DNA of 64,000 nucleotides from Candidatus Alistipes faecavium (GCA_019118605.1 DWYP01000016.1:60673-124672); one strand, 5' to 3'. Shown: positions 44,133-52,980, counted from the stretch's first letter. Notes: generated from the sequence alone by a model not told the origin. Made by a program: numbers and translations.

Positions 44133-44864
44133 ATGAAGCGCATCGTCATCGTCGGGGCTACCTCCGGCATGGGGCTCGAAGTCGCGCGTCTGGCCCTCCG
44201 TGCCGGGTGGCGCGTGGGTGCGGCGGGACGCCGCACGGATCGGCTCGAGGCCCTGCGCGCCGAGGCCCCGGAGCAGGTGGAGATCCGGCAGATGGATGTC
44301 ACGGATCCCGCGGCGCCGGAGCAGCTTGCGACCCTGATCGAACGACTCGGGGGCATGGACGTCTACCTCCACTCGTCGGGGATCGGGACCCGCAACGAAG
44401 CCCTCGACCCTGCCATAGAGCTCGCCACGGCGCGCACGAACGCCGAGGGATTCATCCGCATGGTGACGGCGGCCTACACCTACTTCCGCTCCCACGGAGG
44501 CGGGCAGATCGCCGTCATCAGTTCGATTGCCGGAACGAAGGGCCTCGGGGCGGCACCCGCCTACTCGGCCACAAAACGCCTGCAGAACACCTACATCGAC
44601 GCCCTGGCGCAGCTCGCACGCATGCAGCGCGCCCGGATCCGCTTTACGGACATCCGCCCGGGATTCGTCGACACGCCCCTGCTGGCCTCCGACGGCGGCT
44701 ATCCGATGCTGATGCCCGCCGACAAGGTGGCGCGGCGCATCTTCCGGGCCATTGTCCGCGGACGGCGGCGTGTGGTGATCGATGGACGTTTCGCCGTACT
44801 GGTTTTCCTCTGGAAGCTGATTCCCGCATGGCTGTGGGAGAGGCTCGCCATCCGCAAAAGGTAG
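44133..44864 (+). CDS. Short-chain dehydrogenase/reductase
   Basis: NAD(P)-dependent oxidoreductase of the classical SDR family; substrate unknown. The 243 aa product has the Rossmann motif VGATSGMG (residues 7-14), an Arg at the end of strand two (AAGRRTDRL) suggesting NADP, HSSGIG in place of NNAG, and the catalytic Ser (VISSIAG) with YSATK. A hydrophobic C-terminal stretch (VFLWKLIPAWLW) may touch the membrane, as in other Bacteroidetes SDRs of this type. It sits 7 bases after the dCMP deaminase gene and ends at a bidirectional terminator. Confidence 0.92.
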   Translation: MKRIVIVGATSGMGLEVARLALRAGWRVGAAGRRTDRLEALRAEAPEQVEIRQMDVTDPAAPEQLATLIERLGGMDVYLHSSGIGTRNEALDPAIELATARTNAEGFIRMVTAAYTYFRSHGGGQIAVISSIAGTKGLGAAPAYSATKRLQNTYIDALAQLARMQRARIRFTDIRPGFVDTPLLASDGGYPMLMPADKVARRIFRAIVRGRRRVVIDGRFAVLVFLWKLIPAWLWERLAIRKR

Positions 44865-44914
44865 CGGCCGAAGGCCCGGCAAACGGCCCCCCGGAGGCGC
44901 ATCATCAAAAAAAG

Positions 44915-44948
44915 GACGACCCGGCTCTTTCGAAAGAGCCGGGTCGTC
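44915..44948. terminator. Bidirectional terminator between SDR and ssb
   Basis: A perfect palindrome with arm GACGACCCGGCTCTTTC lies between convergent genes and is flanked upstream by an A-run that serves as a T-run on the minus strand. Confidence 0.88.
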
Positions 44949-44986
44949 TTCCTGTTCGCCGCCGGACCGGGGTTCCGCTGCGCGGG

Positions 44987-45502
44987 TCAGAACGGAAGGT
45001 CGTCGGGATCGTCGGCCGGGACGGCGGGCTGCGGGGCCGCCTGCGGCTGCGGGGCCGCGGCAGGACGTGCCGAAGGCTGTGCATAGCCGCCCTGCGGCGC
45101 GGCGCCGTAGCCCGGTGTTTGCGGAGCGTAGGAGCTGCCGCCCTGCTGCGCCGCTTCCGACGCCGGGTTGTCCGAGCGGCGGCCCAGCAGGTTCATCGTA
45201 TCGGCAAGAATCTCCGTCGTATAGCGTTTGTTGTTGTCCTTGTCCATCCACTCGCGCGTGCGGAGCCGCCCCTCGATATAGAGCTGCGTTCCCTTGCGCA
45301 CGTAGCGGTCCACCACGTCGGCAAGACCCCGCCACAGCGTGATCGTATGCCATTCGGTGTGCTCCTTCGTTTCGTTCGTCGTGCGGTCGAACAGCCGTTC
45401 GGTCGTGGCAAGGCGCACGCGCGCCACCTTCGCGCCCCCTTCGAGCGTCCGCACCTCGGGATCGAGGCCCACGTTGCCGATCAGAATTACCTTGTTTACC
45501 AT
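44987..45502 (-). CDS. ssb: Single-stranded DNA-binding protein
   Basis: Coats single-stranded DNA in replication and repair. The 171 aa product has the OB fold: NKVILIGNVGLDPEVRTLEG, ATTERLFDRTTNETKEHTEW, YVRKGTQLYIEGRLRTREWM. A Gly/Gln/Pro/Ala-rich tail follows (about 110-165) and ends in the acidic partner-binding tip DDLPF. It is the last gene of lpxK-punA-ssb, 18 bases after punA, with no promoter box of its own visible. Confidence 0.96.
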   Translation of the reverse strand: MVNKVILIGNVGLDPEVRTLEGGAKVARVRLATTERLFDRTTNETKEHTEWHTITLWRGLADVVDRYVRKGTQLYIEGRLRTREWMDKDNNKRYTTEILADTMNLLGRRSDNPASEAAQQGGSSYAPQTPGYGAAPQGGYAQPSARPAAAPQPQAAPQPAVPADDPDDLPF

Positions 45503-45520
45503 ATTATCGTTATCTCAAAG

Positions 45521-46330
45521 TTACTTCAGGTTTTGGATCATCTTCCGGAACAGCGTCTGCATGCGCACTCCGGCCCTGCGGCCCTGGAGCTGCACGTCCT
45601 CGTGGTCGCCGATCTCCTCCGAGAGCCCGCAGTTGGTAATCACCGAAACTCCGAACACGGGGATCGACATGTGCCGCGCAACGATCACCTCCGGAACCGT
45701 CGACATGCCCGCGGCATCGCCTCCGATCGCCTTGAAGTAGCGGTACTCGGCCTGCGTCTCGAACGTCGGGCCCGTGCCGCCGACATAGACTCCGTACTGG
45801 AGCTTGAGGTGCTCCTCCTCGGCGATCCGCGTCGCCGCGGCGATCAGCGTCTTGTCGTAGCAGTTGTGCATGTCCGGAAAGCGGGGCCCGAGTTCCGCGA
45901 GGTTCGGGCCGATCAGCGGGTTGGGCATCAGGTTGATGTGGTCGGTGATGACCATCAGGTCGCCGACGCGGAATGTCGGGTTGATGCCTCCCGAGGCGTT
46001 CGACACGAAAAGGTAACGGATGCCCAGCTGCTGCATGACGCGCACCGGGAAGGTCACCTGCTGCATCGTGTAGCCCTCGTAATAGTGGAAGCGACCCTGC
46101 ATGGCAACGACCTTGCGGCCCTCGATGCGTCCGAAGATCAGGCGCCCCTTGTGGCCCTCGACCGTCGAAACCGGAAAGCCCGGGATATCCTTGTATTCGA
46201 GCGTATAGTCCGCCTCGATGCGGTCGGCGAAATCGCCGAGGCCCGTACCGAGGATGATACCCACCTCGGGGGCATAGTCGGCGGTGCGCTCCCTGACGAA
46301 GGCCGCCGTGCGTTTAATTTCCTCTAACAT
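45521..46330 (-). CDS. punA: Purine-nucleoside phosphorylase
   Basis: Trimeric-type phosphorylase that splits inosine and guanosine with phosphate for purine salvage. The 269 aa product shows VGIILGTGLGDFADRI (phosphate loop), VAMQGRFHYYEGYTMQQVTF, NASGGINPTFRVGD, GGTGPTFETQAEYRYFKAIG and SVITNCGLS with the base-binding Asn. Length is standard. The ATG lies 17 bases inside the lpxK gene, so translation of the two is linked. Confidence 0.95.
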   Translation of the reverse strand: MLEEIKRTAAFVRERTADYAPEVGIILGTGLGDFADRIEADYTLEYKDIPGFPVSTVEGHKGRLIFGRIEGRKVVAMQGRFHYYEGYTMQQVTFPVRVMQQLGIRYLFVSNASGGINPTFRVGDLMVITDHINLMPNPLIGPNLAELGPRFPDMHNCYDKTLIAAATRIAEEEHLKLQYGVYVGGTGPTFETQAEYRYFKAIGGDAAGMSTVPEVIVARHMSIPVFGVSVITNCGLSEEIGDHEDVQLQGRRAGVRMQTLFRKMIQNLK

Positions 46331-47357
46331 CTTCTTCGACTTTTTGCAGAAAATCCGTCGCCGAATCCTCTATGAATGATATGTTTATCGGCATGTAGTA
46401 CAAGGCGGCGCGCACCGCGGCGGGAATCTTCGCCCGGTTGGTCATCTTTACGGCATCCTTCTCCGTGGTCACAACAACCGAGCCGGGATGCCGCGCGAGA
46501 AGATCCCGGAGCAGGTTCATGTCCCGCACCTTGTAGACGTGGTGGTCGTCGAGCGTCACCTCCTCCACCACGTCGTAGCGGCTGCGCAGCGTCTGAAGGA
46601 ACGGGGCCGGGTTCCCGATGCCCGAGAGGGCGATCACGCGGCTCCCGGGCGCAAGGTGTTCGCCGACAGCCTCCCCGGCGTAGAGCGGCTGCGGCATGAA
46701 GCTCTCGAAACGCGTGAAATAGACCCGCTGGTAAGCCACCTGGATCAGCACCTTGCGCAGGATCCTCCGGTCAATGGGCGCCATGCGCTCGGGGCACTTC
46801 GTAACCACGAAATAGTGTGCACGGTGCAACTGTTCGGGGATGTCGCGCAGCGTGCCCTGCGGAAGCATCTTGTCGTGCTGCACCGGACGCGTCGCGTCGA
46901 TCATCACGATATTGATCTTCGGATCGACGTAGCGGTGCTGGAATCCGTCGTCCATGATGATCAGGTCCACTTCGGGGTGTTCGGCGCGGATGCGGCGGAT
47001 GCCCTCGGCGCGCTTCTCGCACACCACGACCACCGTCCCGGGGAATTTCAGCTTGATCTGCAGGGGTTCGTCGCCCACGTCGCGGTAGTGCGAGTCGCCG
47101 CGCACCTCGAGGTAGCCCCGCGTGCGGCGCCCGTAGCCGCGCGAGAGAAGCGCCACACGGTGCATCTGCGACATGTAGGCGATGAGCATCTCGGCCATCG
47201 GGGTCTTGCCCGTGCCGCCCACGGTGATGTTCCCGATGCAGATGATCGGAATGTCGAACTTCTCGCTCTTGAGGATGCCCCAGTCGAAGAGGCGGTGACG
47301 GAAAGTCACCCCCGCCCGGTAGAGGAGCGCCGCAGGCGCGAGCAGGCATTTCAGCAT
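46314..47357 (-). CDS. lpxK: Tetraacyldisaccharide 4'-kinase LpxK
   Basis: Inner-membrane-associated kinase that phosphorylates the lipid A precursor. The 347 aa product has a hydrophobic N terminus, Walker A ITVGGTGKTPMAEML (about 47-61), LLSRGYGRRTRGYLEV, and IIMDDGFQHRYVDP with the catalytic DDGFQH. Its last 17 bases overlap punA. A full -33/-7 promoter lies upstream, so lpxK leads an operon with punA and ssb. Confidence 0.95.
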   Translation of the reverse strand: MLKCLLAPAALLYRAGVTFRHRLFDWGILKSEKFDIPIICIGNITVGGTGKTPMAEMLIAYMSQMHRVALLSRGYGRRTRGYLEVRGDSHYRDVGDEPLQIKLKFPGTVVVVCEKRAEGIRRIRAEHPEVDLIIMDDGFQHRYVDPKINIVMIDATRPVQHDKMLPQGTLRDIPEQLHRAHYFVVTKCPERMAPIDRRILRKVLIQVAYQRVYFTRFESFMPQPLYAGEAVGEHLAPGSRVIALSGIGNPAPFLQTLRSRYDVVEEVTLDDHHVYKVRDMNLLRDLLARHPGSVVVTTEKDAVKMTNRAKIPAAVRAALYYMPINISFIEDSATDFLQKVEEDVRGN

Positions 47358-47385
47358 CTTGGCAACGGTTTGAACGGACAGTGTT

Positions 47386-47417
47386 CAAAGATAAAGTTTT
47401 TTTCCGGCTCCGCCAAA
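47386..47417 (-). promoter_or_regulatory. Full -33/-7 promoter for lpxK-punA-ssb
   Basis: On minus: TTTG (47414-47417), a 20-base spacer, TATCTTTG (47386-47393), 28 bases before the lpxK ATG. Confidence 0.78.
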
Positions 47418-47545
47418 CTAATCGGCCAAAACTTGTCCCGGCATCCGGAATGCCGCCCCCCCCGCGGCGGCGCGCACGGCTCATGCCCCGAAGACGCCGC
47501 CCCCGCACGGCATCGAAAATATCACCGAACTTTCCGTCCCGAAAT

Positions 47546-47577
47546 TTTGGGATTCAGGCAGACAAATAGTACCTTTG
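47546..47577 (+). promoter_or_regulatory. Full -33/-7 promoter for the M23 peptidase gene
   Basis: TTTG (47546-47549), a 20-base spacer, TACCTTTG (47570-47577). The ATG follows 7 bases later. Confidence 0.78.
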
Positions 47578-47584
47578 TCCGAGT

Positions 47585-48904
47585 ATGAAAACCTGGAAAA
47601 CGATCCTATGCTCCCTGCTGCTCGTGGCGGCGGGAGCCTGCAGCCGAACCCCGGAGCAAACCGGCGACAACGACGAAAACGCCGGGCCCGTAAACCTCGT
47701 ATACGGCATCGACGCCGACCTCTACCGTCTCGAAACATCCGAAATAGCCAGCGGCGAAACCCTCGGGAAGATTCTCAACCGATACGGAATCTCCGCACAG
47801 GCGGTAGACCGCCTCGACAAGATCGCCGCGGAGGTATTCCCCCTGCGCAACATCCGCGCCGGGCAAAAGTACACCGCCTTCATCCACGAGGACTCGCTCT
47901 ACACGCCCCATCTCGACTTCCTGGCATACGAAATATCGATGACCGACTACGTGGTCTTCGGGTTCCAGAACGATTCGGTGACCATCCGCAAGGATGCCAA
48001 GTCGTTCACCCTCGAGCGCAGGAAAAAAAGCGCCGTGATCAACTCCTCGCTCTGGGGAGCCATCATGGAGCAGAACCTCCCCTACTCGCTCGCCGCCGAA
48101 ATGGAGGAGATCTACCAGTGGACGGTCGATTTCTTCGGAATACAGAAGGGCGACAGCTTCACGGTGATCTACGACGAGCGCTTCATCGACGACTCGGTGT
48201 CGGTGGGCATCGGGCGCATCTGGGGCGCGAAGTTCTCGCAGGGCGGGAAGGAGTATTACGCCATCCCCTTCCGTCAGGGCGGGAAGATCCAGTATTGGGA
48301 GGCCGACGGGGCCAGCCTGCGCAAGCAGATGCTCAAGGCGCCTCTCAAGTACACGCGCATCAGCTCGCGCTTCTCCTACGCCCGCAGGCACCCGATATAC
48401 AAGGTATACCGTCCCCATACGGGCGTGGACTACGCCGCGCCGAAGGGTACGCCCGTGCACGCCGTGGCCGACGGCGTGGTGACCTTCAAGGGCTGGGGCG
48501 GCGGCGGTGGCAACACCCTGAAGATCAAACACGCCGGAGGCCTGATGACCGGATACCTCCACCTGAGCGGATATGCCAAGGGAATTGCCCAGGGCACGCG
48601 CGTCTCGCAGGGGCAGCTGATCGGATACGTCGGGTCGACAGGCGCATCGACCGGGCCGCACCTCGACTACCGCGTCTGGAAGAACGGAACACCCATCGAC
48701 CCGCTGAAGATCCCTTCGGAGCCCGCCGAGCCCATCTCGAAGGAGAACCGCACGGCCTTCGAGTTCGTGCGCGACCGCATCATGGCCGAGCTGAACGGCG
48801 ACGTCGCCCCCGAGCTGCGCATCACCCAGCTCGACTCGATCGACGTAACGGCTCCGGCCCAACAGCCCGCCGGGGAGCCCCGGGCCAAAGAGGAAAAAAA
48901 ATAA
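47585..48904 (+). CDS. M23-family peptidoglycan peptidase lipoprotein
   Basis: Zinc endopeptidase fold acting on cell-wall cross-links. The 439 aa product has a lipoprotein signal (lipobox AGAC, Cys19), an OapA/LysM-like region (ETSEIASGETLGKILNRYGI, about 50-100), a middle domain, and a C-terminal LytM domain (about 265-380) with HTGVDYAAPKGTPV (first zinc ligands) and GASTGPHLDYRVW. In most M23 enzymes the latter reads HxH; here the second His is Asp. This may still bind zinc, and I believe relatives in Bacteroidetes share it. ispD follows 7 bases later. Confidence 0.9.
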   Translation: MKTWKTILCSLLLVAAGACSRTPEQTGDNDENAGPVNLVYGIDADLYRLETSEIASGETLGKILNRYGISAQAVDRLDKIAAEVFPLRNIRAGQKYTAFIHEDSLYTPHLDFLAYEISMTDYVVFGFQNDSVTIRKDAKSFTLERRKKSAVINSSLWGAIMEQNLPYSLAAEMEEIYQWTVDFFGIQKGDSFTVIYDERFIDDSVSVGIGRIWGAKFSQGGKEYYAIPFRQGGKIQYWEADGASLRKQMLKAPLKYTRISSRFSYARRHPIYKVYRPHTGVDYAAPKGTPVHAVADGVVTFKGWGGGGGNTLKIKHAGGLMTGYLHLSGYAKGIAQGTRVSQGQLIGYVGSTGASTGPHLDYRVWKNGTPIDPLKIPSEPAEPISKENRTAFEFVRDRIMAELNGDVAPELRITQLDSIDVTAPAQQPAGEPRAKEEKK

Positions 48905-48911
48905 CCGCACC

Positions 48912-49694
48912 ATGCACACGGGAGTCATCATCGTGGCCGGGGGCAGCGGCCGACGCGTCGGAGGGTCCATTCCCAAGCAGTTCCGGCTGCTCGGCGGGAT
49001 GCCCGTGCTGGCCCGCACGATCAACCGCTTCGCGGAGGCTCTGCCCGGGGCGGAGATCGTCGTCGTACTGCCCGGGGAGCACATCGCCTTCTGGCGCGAC
49101 CTCGCGGCGCGCTTCGACGTCGCGAAGCATTCGGTGGCGGCCGGAGGCAGCGAGCGCTTCCATTCGGTGAAGCACGGAATCGACGCCCTGAAGAGCGATC
49201 CCGAACTGATCGCCGTGCAGGACGGCGTGCGCCCGCTCGCAACGCCGGAGATGATCCGCGGCGTCGTGCGTTGCGCGGAACTTTACGGAGCGGCCATTCC
49301 GGTCGTGGAGCCCGTCGACTCGTTCCGCGAGACGGAGGCGGCGGCCGGAAAGGAAGGAGAGGACGGAAACGGGAATGGCTCCGGCGCCGGAGACGATGCG
49401 GCGTCGGCTGCCGCAGGCTCGCACATCGTCGACCGACGTCGGCTGCGCATCGTCCAGACCCCCCAGGTGTTCCGCGCGGAGTGGCTGCGCGAAGCCTATG
49501 CGCTCCCCTACCGCGAAACCTTTACCGACGACGCCTCGGTGGTCGAAGCCGCCAGGCACGTCATTTGGCTGGCCCCCGGAGAGCGCGAGAACATCAAGCT
49601 CACCACCCCTGCAGACTTCGTCATTGCCGAAGCGCTCATCGCCGCCCGCGAGGAGGCGGAAAACGAATGCCCGGATGATACAAAGCACCTATAA
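48912..49694 (+). CDS. ispD: 2-C-methyl-D-erythritol 4-phosphate cytidylyltransferase IspD
   Basis: Third enzyme of the MEP isoprenoid pathway; couples MEP with CTP. The 260 aa product starts GVIIVAGGSGRRVGGSIPKQ and has AAGGSERFHSVKHGID, AVQDGVRPLATPEMI and VQTPQVFRAEWLREAY. It is about 30 residues longer than usual owing to a Gly/Ala/Asp/Asn-rich insert (about 140-166, GKEGEDGNGNGSGAGDDAAS) at a loop just before the conserved VDR...QTPQVF block. The PH-domain gene starts 20 bases inside this gene. Confidence 0.94.
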   Translation: MHTGVIIVAGGSGRRVGGSIPKQFRLLGGMPVLARTINRFAEALPGAEIVVVLPGEHIAFWRDLAARFDVAKHSVAAGGSERFHSVKHGIDALKSDPELIAVQDGVRPLATPEMIRGVVRCAELYGAAIPVVEPVDSFRETEAAAGKEGEDGNGNGSGAGDDAASAAAGSHIVDRRRLRIVQTPQVFRAEWLREAYALPYRETFTDDASVVEAARHVIWLAPGERENIKLTTPADFVIAEALIAAREEAENECPDDTKHL

Positions 49695-50511
49695 ATACCG
49701 TTTCGACCGCCGCACGATCTACTGGTCGCTGGTTCACCTCGGGGTCTTCGTACTGCTGGGAGTATCGCTTTATGTCCTTTACGAAGGGGGCTATCTCTCG
49801 GCGTGGTTCACCTCGTTCGTCGGCGCCCTGATCGCCCTGATGGCCCTCTCGATTCCCCGCAAGATCGTCGTCACGGAGCAGACCCTCCAGGTGCGCTGCC
49901 TGCTCGACATCACCGAAATCCGCCGCGACGAGATCGCCTCGGTGCGCCGCGTCGACACCCGCCGGATGAAGGGGTTCATCCCCATTTTCGGAGGGTACGG
50001 ATTCTTCGGATACTACGGGCACTTCATCGACCTGCGGAGACTGGATCGCGTGCGGATCTACGCTTCGAAATGGAGCGATTTCGTGGAAATAACCGACATC
50101 TACGAAGACCGGCTCTACGTCTCGTGCGACGAGGCCGACCGGCTGGTCGCCGAGTTGACGCCCCCCGGCGGGAACCGTCCCGACGAGGAGGCCGAGGAAG
50201 AGGCCGAGGAGGAAGCGTCAAAAACGGCGGAAGCGGTGAATGCGGTGAATGCGGCAAAAGCGGCGGAAACGGTGAATGCGGCGGAGGCAGTGAATGCGGC
50301 GGAAACGGCGGAAGGCATTGAGGAGGTGCGGGAGAAGGCCGGAGAAGCTGCCGGAGCCGCAGGAGAGGTTGCCGGGGCGGCGTCCGGGGCGGCATCCGCC
50401 GGGGCCGGAGGGGACACCGCAAAACCCGGGGCCGGAGGGGACACCGCAAAGCCCGGGACCGGGGGCCGGGCCGGAAGAAAGGCCCAAAAACGCAGAAAAC
50501 AGGGCTCCTGA
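49675..50511 (+). CDS. PH-domain membrane protein with long low-complexity tail
   Basis: Predicted inner-membrane protein of unknown function. From ATG 49675 it is 278 aa: two transmembrane helices (about 18-36 and 42-59), a bacterial PH-like domain (about 60-160; [40 protein letters not shown]), then a disordered tail of about 110 residues. The tail includes a Glu-rich stretch, a [20 protein letters not shown] stretch encoded by 9-base repeats, and two copies of AGGDTAKPG before a basic end. It overlaps ispD by 20 bases. Tail length may vary between strains. Confidence 0.82.
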   Translation: MIQSTYKYRFDRRTIYWSLVHLGVFVLLGVSLYVLYEGGYLSAWFTSFVGALIALMALSIPRKIVVTEQTLQVRCLLDITEIRRDEIASVRRVDTRRMKGFIPIFGGYGFFGYYGHFIDLRRLDRVRIYASKWSDFVEITDIYEDRLYVSCDEADRLVAELTPPGGNRPDEEAEEEAEEEASKTAEAVNAVNAAKAAETVNAAEAVNAAETAEGIEEVREKAGEAAGAAGEVAGAASGAASAGAGGDTAKPGAGGDTAKPGTGGRAGRKAQKRRKQGS

Positions 50512-50608
50512 AGTACAAAATCGCCCGATCCGGCAGTTATTTTGCTACGCAATACATTCTGTCAATACTTTATACAACCACGTCATTTCACTTAAATTCG
50601 AAAACACC

Positions 50609-50773
50609 ATGAAAAAGTACCGTTGTACGGTTTGCGACTGGATCTATGATCCCGCAGTCGGCGATCCCGAAGGAGGCATCGCCCCCGGAACCCCGTTTGA
50701 GGAGATTCCCGAAGATTGGGTATGCCCGCTCTGCGGAGTCGGCAAGGACCAGTTCGAGGAAGTGGCCGAATAA
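50609..50773 (+). CDS. Rubredoxin
   Basis: Small one-iron electron carrier, often serving anaerobes in peroxide or oxygen detoxification. The 54 aa product has both iron-binding pairs, CTVC (Cys6, Cys9) and CPLC (Cys39, Cys42), the [14 protein letters not shown] stretch and [14 protein letters not shown]. Length is standard. No partner reductase or rubrerythrin is next to it. A bidirectional terminator lies 24 bases downstream. I see no clear -7 box upstream. Confidence 0.96.
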   Translation: MKKYRCTVCDWIYDPAVGDPEGGIAPGTPFEEIPEDWVCPLCGVGKDQFEEVAE

Positions 50774-50796
50774 TTCGGCCCCGACCGCGAAAAGCA

Positions 50797-50830
50797 ACGA
50801 GGCGCACCCCTGCAAAGGGATGCGCCTCGT
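50797..50830. terminator. Bidirectional terminator between rubredoxin and peptidase M49
   Basis: ACGAGGCGCA and TGCGCCTCGT form a perfect 10-bp outer stem, with a CCCT/AGGG inner stem around GCAA. Confidence 0.82.
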
Positions 50831-50902
50831 CCGTTCCTTCCGCCGCCCGTTTCGCGGCGGGGCGTTCCCGCGGAACGGGAGGGAAACGACCTGACCGCCG
50901 CG

Positions 50903-52927
50903 TCAGTTGACGTTCGGAAGCCAGGAGTAGTTCTTCGAGTAGTCCAGCATCTGCTTCACGTAGTCGGCCGGATAGGTGATCTTCACGTCGACAACCTTGC
51001 CGTCCTGCTCCACAAGTTCGTATTCGGGGTTCACGAAGCCCCCGTAGGGTTCGATGCCGAGGGCCGAGTAGCGCGCGAGAACCTCCTCGTGCAGCGTCGG
51101 ATCAACCTTCACCGCATAGCGTTCCACCAACTCGCGCCCCGCCTCGTAGTCGCCCTCCGACTTGATACGCTGCACCTCGTGCAGCAGCTCGCCGAACAGC
51201 GCCCGGAGTTTCTCGAAGTCGTTGACCACGACGTACGTCTTGCCGTTCTCCTTCACCCACTCGATCACCTTGTCGGCGGCGCCCCGCTCATAGCACCACT
51301 CGGCGATCAGCTTGCGGTTGCGCATGTGCGACTCCTCGACGTTCTTCCCCGGTTCGATGCGCGCAAGCTGCGTCATCAGTCCGTTGAGGATGTATTTGGC
51401 GTAGCCGGCCTTCGCCACGTCGGACGACGGCACGAGACCCAGTTCGACGAGTTTCGGGTCGCCGAGGTAGTAGAGCCCGAAGAGGTCGGCGCGCGCCTCC
51501 TCGAGCGTCGAGCCGTAGCTGCGCAGCTCCCCGCCCTTCACGCCCGGGGCCAGCTGGCCCGAACCGTGGCCCAGGCATTCGTGCAGGTCGGTATGCAGGT
51601 CGTCGGCAAGCTTCCCGTACTTGTCCATCCGCTCCCGATCCTCGGCGCGCAGCACGAATTCCTCATTGAAGCCGTTGCCGTGCGCCGCCTGGTCGTAGGC
51701 GTAGGTGATATTGTCGATGGTCACCGACTTCGAGCCGTGCTCCTTGCGGATCCAGTCGGCGTTCGGAAGGTTGATGCCGATCGGCGTTGCGGGATAGCAG
51801 TCGCCTCCGAGCATCGCCACGGTGATGACCTTCGCGGAGACGCCCCGAACCTTCTCCTTGCGGTAGCGCGGGTCGACGGGCGAGTGATCCTCGAACCACT
51901 GCGCGTTCGACGAGATCACCTCCGTACGGTGGCAGGCCGCCGAGTCGACGAAGTTCACGATGGCCTCCCACGAAGCCTTGCGCCCCAGCGGGTCGCCGTA
52001 GTCCTCGATGAAGCCGTTCACGAAGTCGACGTTCGAAACCGTGTCGCGCACCCAGCCGATGTTATAGCGGTCGAACTCCTTCAGGTCGCCGCTCCGGTAG
52101 TAGGAGATCAGCGCGGCGATGTTCGTTTTCTGCGGCTCCCGGGCCACCGACTCGGCCTTCTCGAGCCAGTAGACGATGCGCTCGATGGCTGCGGAGTACA
52201 TGCCTCCGACCTTCCACGTGCGCTCGACAAGGCGCCCGGCGTCGTCCTTCGTCAGCTGCGAGTTCAGTCCGTAGGAGACCGGCTCGGGATTCCCCGCGTC
52301 GGCGGCCGCCATGCCGGCGTAGAAGCTCTCGGCCTCGGTCTGCGTAACACCCCGGTAGTAGTTGCTCGAAGAGGTGAGAAGCAGATCGTCCCCGGCCTTC
52401 TGGTTCAGTCGCGTGGGGTACTTCGCGGGATCGAAGATCGCCGTGAAGACCGTCTCCCGCAGGGGGTTCAGATCGCCGAACTGCTCCTCGGGAATCGTCT
52501 CGATGACATCGAGCAGGTAGCCCTGCGAAAATTCCGGCGTGAACTTGTCGTTCGAATAGTGGTGGTGGATGCCGTTGGCGAACCACACCTTCTTGAGGTA
52601 CTTCTCCAGCGCCTTCCATTCGGCCGTCGTGCGGTCGCCCGCGTAGTTCTCATACACGGTCTCCAGCATCCGCCGCACCGGGAGGTTCACGGCGCAGTTC
52701 TGGTCGTAGAGAATGTCGCGCCCGCACTTGGCGGCCTGCGCAAGGTAGTAGACCAGCTCCTTCTGCTCGAGAGGCAGCCGCTCGAAGCCCGGAACCTCGT
52801 AACGGATCACCTTGATGTCGTCGAAACGGTCGACGATCCACGGCGTACTGCTCTTCGGGCCGTCGCCGCATGCGCTCAACGCGGGAATGAGGAGTGTCAT
52901 GGACAGAATCGTAAATGTGTGTTTCAT
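50903..52927 (-). CDS. Dipeptidyl-peptidase III-like lipoprotein (family M49)
   Basis: Zinc exopeptidase that releases dipeptides from oligopeptide N termini. From ATG 52927 it is 674 aa with a lipoprotein signal (lipobox LSAC). The zinc site is HECLGHGSG near residue 450, the five-residue variant seen in Bacteroides DPP III instead of the six-residue HELLGH-type, and EEARAD near 475 supplies the next ligands. The lipid anchor implies a periplasmic or surface role. An upstream in-frame TTG (52951) overlaps the -7 box, so the ATG is the start. Confidence 0.92.
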   Translation of the reverse strand: MKHTFTILSMTLLIPALSACGDGPKSSTPWIVDRFDDIKVIRYEVPGFERLPLEQKELVYYLAQAAKCGRDILYDQNCAVNLPVRRMLETVYENYAGDRTTAEWKALEKYLKKVWFANGIHHHYSNDKFTPEFSQGYLLDVIETIPEEQFGDLNPLRETVFTAIFDPAKYPTRLNQKAGDDLLLTSSSNYYRGVTQTEAESFYAGMAAADAGNPEPVSYGLNSQLTKDDAGRLVERTWKVGGMYSAAIERIVYWLEKAESVAREPQKTNIAALISYYRSGDLKEFDRYNIGWVRDTVSNVDFVNGFIEDYGDPLGRKASWEAIVNFVDSAACHRTEVISSNAQWFEDHSPVDPRYRKEKVRGVSAKVITVAMLGGDCYPATPIGINLPNADWIRKEHGSKSVTIDNITYAYDQAAHGNGFNEEFVLRAEDRERMDKYGKLADDLHTDLHECLGHGSGQLAPGVKGGELRSYGSTLEEARADLFGLYYLGDPKLVELGLVPSSDVAKAGYAKYILNGLMTQLARIEPGKNVEESHMRNRKLIAEWCYERGAADKVIEWVKENGKTYVVVNDFEKLRALFGELLHEVQRIKSEGDYEAGRELVERYAVKVDPTLHEEVLARYSALGIEPYGGFVNPEYELVEQDGKVVDVKITYPADYVKQMLDYSKNYSWLPNVN

Positions 52928-52948
52928 GGTTTTTCGGGATTTTGTCTC

Positions 52949-52980
52949 CAAAGATAGTGCAACTTGACGTCTCTGCCAAA
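52949..52980 (-). promoter_or_regulatory. Full -33/-7 promoter for the M49 peptidase gene
   Basis: On minus: TTTG (52977-52980), exactly 20 bases, TATCTTTG (52949-52956), 21 bases before the ATG. It decides the start codon. Confidence 0.8.

Noticed and set aside
52927..52951. Upstream TTG start for the M49 peptidase
   Set aside because: It overlaps the TATCTTTG box of a full promoter, and the ATG at 52927 gives a proper lipoprotein signal.
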